NCBI RefSeq assembly: GCF_034347425.1
Contig: NZ_CP133779.1
Location: 3,534,001 to 3,598,000 of the forward strand
Direction: 5' to 3'
Source of the DNA: Undibacterium sp. CCC3.4
Lineage (GTDB): Bacteria; Pseudomonadota; Gammaproteobacteria; Burkholderiales; Burkholderiaceae_D
DNA length: 64,000 bases
The position numbers and the translations under genes were made by a program. This document shows positions 17,601 through 26,600 of the stretch, one piece after another; position 1 is the stretch's first letter, and every line of letters begins with the position of its first letter. The notes beneath the pieces were generated by a model. The model did not search any database, was not told the DNA's origin, and was given only the letters and a program-made list of their open reading frames with translations.

Positions 17601-20600
17601 CGATGGTGCCGGCAAAATTACTCGTCGCATTATTGCCGCCGGTAGTCAGCAATGCGGCTGCCGTGCCACTGTTGCTGATATTGCCGCCACTGCCGACCAA
17701 AGAACCGATGCTTTGATTATAGCCAGCGAGATCGAGATTGGCACCGGCGGCCGTGCTGACGGCAGAATTGCTACCGAAAGCATTGACGGCTCCGGCCGCC
17801 AGGGTACCGCTGCTGACTGTGGTGGCACCACTGTAGGTGTTCGTGCCGGTCAGAGTCAGGGTGCCGCTGCCGGTTTTGCTCAGGGCGACCGCGGCCGTGC
17901 CATCTTGTATGGTGCCAGCAAAAATCGTTGAGCTGTTGTCGCCGCCGCTGCTGAGTGTGGCCGGGCTGCTGCCGCTGTTGGTGACGCTGCCGCCGCTGCC
18001 GGCGAGCGAACCGACGGTTTGGTTGTAGCCCCCGAGATCAACCGTGGCACCGGCCGCGGTACTCAGCGCAGAGTTGCTGCCAAAGGCATTGACCGCTCCA
18101 GCCGCCAGAGTGCCGGCGCTGACGCTGGTGGCACCGGTGTAGCTGTTACTGCCGCTCAGAGTAGTCGTGCCGCTGCCGATCTGACTGACACCGCCGCTGC
18201 CGCTGATGGCATTGGCCAAGCTCAAGGCATCGCTGCGATTAAGTGCCAGCGTGCCACTATCGCTGACGGCACCACTGCCTAAGCTGCCGCTATTGCCGCC
18301 TGCGCCAACTTGTAAGGTGCCCGTACCGATGGTGGTCGTACCGGTGTAGCTGCTGTTGCCGGCTAACACAGTGGTGCCGGCCGCCGTGTTGGCCACATTG
18401 AGTGACACGGGGCCGCCAGCGGCATTGTCGCTGATGATGGAATTAATGCTCAGTACCGCAGTAGGGCTGGCATTACTCAGATTGAGCGTTGATGGCCCGG
18501 CAATGCCGGCAGTCAGCACCCCTTGGTTAGGACTTTGGCCTATGGTCAAAGCTTGCGCGCCATTGGCCAAGGCAATCGTGCCGGTGGTGCTGTTACTGGT
18601 ATTGCTACCGATGACCAAGCTGTCATTGGGCGAATTGTGGTTCATCGCCAGCACCGTCGGTGCCGTACTCTGTGACATCAGTAAGGATTGTATCGTCGTT
18701 GTGCTGCTGGCTAAATAATTCTGCCCTGAGGCACTGCCGCCATTGACTAACTGCACCACCGCGTTTCCGGCCGGAATATTTGGTATCGCCACGGGACCGG
18801 CGGCTGGATCGGAATACACGTTTTGTGCAGCGGTTTGCAGAGCCACGACGTAATTGATGCCAGCGACGTTTTGAATGGATGCAAAATTCACGCCATTCCA
18901 GAGGGAACCTCCACCGATTTGAGTCTGTGCGTCATTGGCCCCGGCACTGCTGCTGGTGATGAAACGCGCACCAATTGTGGCGCCGGTCGCGCCGACAAAA
19001 TTGGTCGTGCTGTTGGTGGCGAGCGCGCCGAGGTTGAGATCGATATCAAGGGCGCCATTTTGATTGAATTTCAGCGTACCGGCACCGATACTGTTGGTGG
19101 TGCTGCTCAATGTTTGTATGACGCCATTGTTTTGGCCTGCGCGTCCGGTGACCAGTAAAGTGCCGTCCTGCAAAATCAAGGCCGAGCCGGCCGCTAAAAT
19201 ATTTGTCAGCGGTGCACCAGCGGCGGAAAAATCCAAGTTCAGTGTGCCGGCTTGTATCGTCGTCCCGCCGCTGTAGTTATTCGCCGCACTCAGAGTTTGC
19301 ATGCCGCTGCCGGTTTTCAGCAGCGCCAGACTGGCTGCGCCATCTTGCATGATGCCGGCAAAACTGCCGGAGCTCTGATTGCCACCCAGGCTAAGCACGG
19401 CGGCGCTGGCACCACTGTTGGTGACAGTGCCGGCGCTACCAGACAGGGCGGCGATGGCTTGATTAAAGCCACCGAGGTCAAGCGTGCCGCCGGCGGCGGT
19501 GCTGACGTGAGAATTGCTGCTCAAGGCATTACTGGCAGCGCCGACCAAGCTGCCGGCGGCGATGGTAGTGGCACCGCTGTAGGTATTGGTACCGGAGAGG
19601 GTGAGCTTGCCGCTGCCGGTTTTTGTCAGTGCCAGGGCGGCCGTGCCATCCTGTATGCTTCCGGCAAAGCTACTGGAGTGGTTGTCGCCGCCACTCGTCA
19701 AGTTGGCTGCTGTCGTCCCATTGTTGGTAACACTGCCGCCGCTGCCCGACAGAGAGGCGATGGTTTGGTCGTAGCCGCCGACATCGAGGGTCGCACCGGC
19801 TTGGGTCGTGACGGCCGAGTTACTGCTCAAGGCATTGAGGGCGGCGGCGGCCAAGCTGCCGCTGATAATCGTGGTAGCCCCGCTGTAGCTACTGTTGCCG
19901 GCCAGAGTTTGGATGCCGCTACCGGTTTTAGTCAGACCGACAGCGCTGTTGCCGTCACTGAGCACGCCGGAAAAGCTGGTATTGCTGTTATTACTGCCAG
20001 TGATTAACAGTGCGGCATTGCTACCGCTGTTGGTCACCGTACCGCCGCTACCAGCCAGCGAAGCGATGGTTTGCTTATAACCACACAAATCCAAGCTGGT
20101 ACCACTGCTGGTAGTGAGCGCAGAATTGCTGCCGATTGCATTGAGCGCACAAGCGCTGATCGTGCCGCTGCTAATCGTGGTGGCACCGCTATAGGTATTA
20201 GTGGCGCTCAAGGTCAGAGTACCGCTGCCGGTTTTGCTCAGAGCGACTGCAGCCGTGCCATCTTGTATGGTACCGGCGAAGCTGGTGGAGCTATTGTCGC
20301 TGCCAATGCTGAGTGTGGCCGCTGCCGTGGCGCTATTGGTGACCGTGCCAGCGCTGCCGGCGAGCGAACCGATGGCTTGGTCATAGCCGCCCACATCGAG
20401 GCTGGCACCGGCGACTGTGCTCAGTGCCGAGTTACTACCTAAGACATTCGCGGCCCCGCCGCGCAGTGTGCCGGCGCTGATGGCGGTAGCGCCGCTGTAG
20501 CTATTGCTGCCGCTGAGCGTGGTTGTGCCACTACCGATTTGGCTGAGACCACCGCTACCGCTGATGGCATTGGCGAGCGTGATGGCATCGCTGCGATTGA

Positions 20601-23600
20601 GGGCCAGGGTGGCATCGGTAATGACTGCACCGCTACCGAGGCTGCCGCTGCTGCCGCCGGCCCCGACTTGTAAGGTACCGGACCCTATTCGGGTGGTGCC
20701 GGTGTAGTTGTTGTTGCCAGCCAGCACCGTGGTGCCGGCTGCCGAGTTGGCGACATTGAGTGAAACGGGGCCACCAGCGGCATTGTCGCTGATGATGGAA
20801 TTAATGCTGAGTACAGAAGTATGGCTGGCATTGCTCAGATTGAGCGTTGATGGCCCGGCAATACCTGCAGTCAGCACCCCTTGGTTAGGACTCTGGCCTA
20901 CGGTCAAGGCTTGTGCGCCATTGGCCAAGGCAATCGTGCCGGTGGCGCTGTTGCTGGTATTGCTACCAAGGACCAAGGTATCACTAGGCGAATTGTGATT
21001 CATCGCCACGATTGTCGGCGCTGTGCTCTGTAACATCAGTAAAGATTGAATCGTCGTCGTGCTGCTGGTCAAATAATTCGGCCCCTGACTGGTGCCGCCA
21101 TTGACTAAGCTGACCAATGCATTGCCGGCGGCAAGATTCGGTATCGCTACTTGGCCGACCGCAGGATCAGAATACACCGTCTGTACCGGGGCTTGCAGCG
21201 CCACGACATAATTGATGCCACCGAAACTTTGAATTGATGCAAAAGTTACGCCATTCCACAGTGAGCCACCGCCTAATTGAGTCTGAGCATTGTTGGCCCC
21301 GGCACTGGAGCTGGTGATGAAACGTGCACCCACTGTCACGCCAGTCGCGCCGACAAAATTGGTGCTACTGCTGGGATTGAGTGCACCGAGGTTGAGGTCG
21401 ATATCGAGAGCCCCATTTTGAATAAATTTCAGCGTACCAGCATCGCTACCGGAATTGTTGACGGTACCACTCAAGCTTTGTATGACGCCATTGTTTTGTC
21501 CCGCCCGGCCAGTGACGACCAGCGTGCCGTTCTGTAACGTCAAGGCCGAACCCGCCGCCAAGATATTACTTGCCGGTGCGCCGACGGCAGAAAAATCCAA
21601 ATTCAGCGTGCCGTCTTGTATCGTCGTGCCACCGCTATAAGTATTCGCAGCGCTCAGGCTGAGGGTGCCGCTACCGGTTTTGAGCAACGCCAAGCTGGCC
21701 GCGCCATCTTTGATGGTGCCGGCAAAACTGCCGGAGCTGTTATTGCCGCCGGTGTTGAGCACGGCTGCGCTGGCACCGCTATTGGTGACGGTACCGGCAC
21801 TGCCGGACAGAGCGGCGATAGTTTGATTAAATCCGCCGAGGTCAAGTGTGGCACCGGCGGCGGTGCTGACGACCGAATTATTACTGAAAGCATTGACGGC
21901 AGCAGCGGCCAAGGTGCCGCCGCTAATCGTGGTGGCACCACTGTAAGTGTTGGTGCCGGAAAGGCTCAGGGTGGCGCTGCCGACTTTCGTCAACGCGATC
22001 GTGCCAGTGCCATCCGTGATATCGCCGGCGAATTGGCTGGCAGTATTATTGCCACCACTCGTGAGTACAACGCTGGCAGCGCCACTATTGGTGACCGTGC
22101 CGCCGGTGCCCGACAGCGAGCCCAGCGTTTGATGATAACCACCGAGATCAAGCGTCGTGCCGCTGGCGGTTTGTAGCGCCGAATTATTTCCGAGGGCATT
22201 GACGACACCGGCAATCAAGCTACCATGATTCAGAGTGGTGGCCCCGCTGTAAGTATTGTTGCCGGACAGAGTCAAACTGCCTCTGCCGGCTTTAGTCAAG
22301 CCAGTCGTCGCCGAGCCATCTTGCAGAATACCGGCGAAAGTGCCGGAACTGTTGTCGCCGCCCATCGTTAAGGCTGCGCCTGTTGCACCAGAGTTGGTGA
22401 CGCTGCCGCCGCTGCCGACCAGCGAAGCGATGGTTTGGTTAAACCCACCGAGATCGAGAGTGGCACCGGCCACCGTGCTGACGGCCGAATTGCTGCTCCA
22501 CGCATTGTTGGTCGCGGCGGCCAGCGTGCCAGCGGTAATCGTGGTGGTGCCGCTGTAGGTACTGCTGCCAGAGAGCGTCAGCGTGCCAGTGCCGGTTTTT
22601 GTCAAGGCCAGGCTGGCCGTGCCATCCTGTAGTATGCCGGCAAAGTTGCTGGCGGCATTATTTGCACCGCTAGTCAGCACGGCGGCAACGAGGCCATTGT
22701 TAGTCACACTGCCACCGCTGCCAGCGAGTGCAGCGACGCTTTGATTGAAGCCGCCCAGGTCGAGGATTGCACCGGATGCAATGTTCAAGGCCGAATTGCT
22801 GCTTAAGGTATTGGTGGCTGCAGCGGCCAGGGTGCCGGCGCTAATCGCGGTACTGCCGCTATAGGTATTGCTGCCGGACAGAGTCTGCGTACCGCTGCCA
22901 AGCTTGCTCAAAGAAACTTGGCCGACACCGTCGCTGATCACACCAGCAAAATTGTCCGTGCCGTTAGCGCTACCGGTGCTGAGCACGGCGGCAGTGCTAC
23001 TGCTGTTAGTGACGGTACCGCCACTGCCATTCAAGGACGCGATAGCTTGGTTGAAGCCGGCCAGATCAAAGCTGCCAGCGGTGTTGGTAGTGAGGCCAGA
23101 ACTGCTGGCAAAGGCATTACTGATGGCGGCGCTCAAGACGCCGCGGCTGAGCGTGGTTGCGCCGGTATAGCTATTGGCCGCCGCGAGGATGAGAGTGCCG
23201 CTGCCGTTTTGCGTCAAACTGCCCGTGCCGCTGATATTGTTGTTGAGCGTGATGCTGTCGCTACGATTGAATATCAGGCTGGCGTTATTGATGACGGCAC
23301 CGCTGCCGAGCGAGCCGGAGCTGCTACCGGTACCGATTTGCAGCGTGCCGGCGTTGATGCTGGTCACACCGCTATAACTGTTGGCAGCAGTTAACGTTTG
23401 CGTGCCACTACCCACTTTCGTCAAACCTAGTGCGCCACTACCATTTTGTATCGTGCCGGCGTAAGTGCTGCTGGCATTGTTTGTACCCGTCGTCAGCACG
23501 GCCGCAGTCAGCCCGCCGTTCGTCACAATACCGCCGCTGCCGCTGAGCGCGGCGATGCTTTGATTGTAGCCGCCGACATTCAGGGTCGCACCAGCTACCG

Positions 23601-26600
23601 TGCTGAGCGCCGAACTACTGCTCAAGCTATTGAGAGCGCCGGCGGCCAAAGTGCCGGCGGCAATGGTGGTGTTGCCGCTATAAGTGTTGCTGCCGGACAG
23701 GGTCTGCGTGCCACTGCCACTCTTGGTCAGGGCCACACCGCCGCTACCGTCGCTTATCGTGCCGGCAAACGTGCTGGAGGCATTATTGTTACCGGTATTT
23801 AAGAGCGCTGAACTCGCGCCACTGTTGCTGACGTTGCCACTGCCGGCCAAGCTGCCGATGTTTTGATTGTAAGCAGCCAGATCGAGCGTCGTTCCGGCGT
23901 TGGCAGACAGCGCCGAGTTCGTGCCGAAGGCATTGATGATGTCGGCACGCAGTGTGCCTTGATTGAGTAAGGTAGCACCGCTATAAGTGTTCGCTGCGCT
24001 CAGCACTGTCACGCCGCTGCCATTTTGTAGCACAGCCCCGCTGCCGCTGATGGCGTTGGCGACGGTAGCTGTATCGCTGCGATTGAACGCGAGGCTGGCA
24101 TTATTAGTCACACTGCCGCTGCCAAGTGAACCGCTGCTAGCACCCGCACCGATTTGCAGCGTGCCGGCATTGACTGTGGTCAGCCCAGTATAACTATTGG
24201 TCGCGCTCAGGATGCTGGTGCCGCTGCCCGCTTGGGTCAAACTGCCGCTGCCGCCAATGTCATTGGCGTAACTGGCGCTGTCACTGCGATTCAACACCAG
24301 GGCGGCGTTATTGGTCACAGCACCGGTACCGAGAGAACCACTGGTGCCGCCAGCACCGACCTGCAGCGTGCCGGCGCTGATCGTTGTCGGGCCACTATAA
24401 GTGTTGGGGCTGGTGTTGCTCAGAATGGTGGTGCCGCTGCCATCTTGCAATACACCGCCGCTGCCGCTGATCTGGTTGGCGACGCTCAGGCTGTCGCTGC
24501 GATTGAAGGCGAGGCTGCTGTTGTTGACGACATTACCCGTGCCAAGGGTACCGGCAGTGCTGCCAGCACCGACCTGTAGCGTACCGGCGCTGATTGTCGT
24601 GATGCCGCTGTAAGTGTTGGCGGCGGTCAAAATGGCGGTGCCAATGCCACTTTGCAGTAAATTGCCGGTGCCGCTGATCTGGTTGGCGACGTTCAGGCTG
24701 TCGCTGCGATTGAAAGCGAGGCTGCTATTATTGATGACAGTGCCAGTACCGAGGGTACCGGCAGTGCTGCCAGCGCCAACCTGTAGCGTGCCGGCGCTGA
24801 TCGTCGTGGTGCCGCTGTAAGTGTTGGCACCGTCCAGTATGGCAGTACCAATTCCGTTTTGCAGTAAATTGCCGGTACCGCTGATCTGGTTGGCGACGTT
24901 CAGGCTGTTACTGCGATTGAAGGCGAGGCTGCTATTATTGATGACATTTCCAGTACCGAGGGTACCGGCAGTGCTGCCAGCGCCAACCTGCAAGGTGCCG
25001 GCGTTGATCGTCGTGGTGCCGCTGTAAGTGTTGGCACCGTCCAGTATGGCAGTACCAATTCCGTTTTGCAGTAAATTGCCAGTGCCGCTGATTTGGTTGG
25101 CCACGCTCAGGCTGTCGCTGCGATTGAAGGCGAGGCTGCTGTTGTTGACGACATTACCCGTGCCAAGGGTACCGGCAGTGCTGCCAGCACCGACCTGTAG
25201 TGTACCGGCGCTGATTGTCGTGATGCCGCTGTAAGTGTTGGCGGCGGTCAAAATGGCGGTGCCAATGCCATTTTGCAGTAAATTGCCAGTGCCGCTGATT
25301 TGGTTGGCGACGCTCAGGCTGTCGCTGCGATTGAAGGCGAGGCTGCCGTTATCGACGACACTACCAGTACCGAGGGTACCGGCAGTGCTGCCAGCACCGA
25401 CCTGCAAGGTGCCGGCGCTGATGGTCGTCGTGCCGCTGTAAGTGTTGGCGCTGCTGTTGCTCAGAATGGTGGTGCCGCTACCATTTTGCAGTAAATTGCC
25501 GGTGCCGCTGATCTGGTTAGCGACGTTCAGGCTGTCGCTGCGATTGAAAGCGAGGCTGCCGTTATCGACGACACTGCCAGTACCGAGGGTGCCGGTAGTG
25601 CTGCCAGCACCGATCTGCAAGGTGCCGGCGCTGATCGTCGTGGTGCCGCTGTAAGTGTTGGCGGCGGTCAAAATGGCGCTGCCAATGCCATTTTGCAGTA
25701 AATTGCCAGTGCCGCTGATTTGGTTGGCGACGCTCAGGCTGTCACTGCGATTGAAGGCGAGGCTGCTACTATTGATGACATTGCCAGTACCGAGGGTACC
25801 GGCAGTGCTGCCAGCGCCAACCTGCAAGGTGCCGGCGTTGATCGTCGTGGTGCCGCTGTAAGTGTTGGCACCGTCCAATATGGCAGTGCCAATGCCACTT
25901 TGCAGTAAATTGCCAGTGCCGCTGATTTGGTTGGCCACGCTCAGGCTGTCGCTGCGATTGAAGGCGAGGCTGCTGTTGTTGACGACATTACCCGTGCCAA
26001 GGGTGCCGGCAGTGCTGCCAGCACCGACCTGTAGCGTACCGGCGCTGATTGTCGTGATGCCGCTGTAAGTGTTGGTGGCGGTCAAAATGGCGGTGCCAAT
26101 GCCATTTTGCAGTAAATTGCCAGTGCTGCTGATCTGGTTGGCGACGCTCAGGCTGTCGCTGCGATTGAAGACAAGGCTGCTGTTGTTGACAACATTACCC
26201 GTGCCAAGGGTGCCGGCAGTGCTGCCAGCACCGACCTGCAAGGTGCCGGCGCTGATCGTCGTGGTGCCGCTGTACGTGTTGGCACCTGCCAGTATGGCGG
26301 TGCCAATACCATTTTGCAGTAAATTGCCGGTGCCGCTGATCTGGTTGGCGACGTTCAGGCTGTCGCTGCGATTGAAGGCGAGGCTGCTGTTGTTGACGAC
26401 ATTACCTGTGCCAAGGGTGCCGGCAGTGCTGCCAGCACCGACCTGCAAGGTGCCGGCGCTGATCGTCGTGGTGCCGCTGTAAGTGTTGGCGGCGGTCAAA
26501 ATGGCGCTGCCAATGCCATTTTGCAGTAATTTGCCAGTGCCGCTGATTTGGTTGGCGACGCTCAGGCTGTCGCTGCGATTGAAAGCCAGGCTGCCGTTAT

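Noticed and set aside
17101..20442. Long plus-strand open frames (17101-17931, 19252-20007, 20071-20442 and many of about 68 codons) opposite the autotransporter gene
   Set aside because: They are antisense shadows of Gly/Ser/Thr-rich repeat DNA, repeat with the same period and have low-complexity Ala/Gly or Leu/Val/Pro products.
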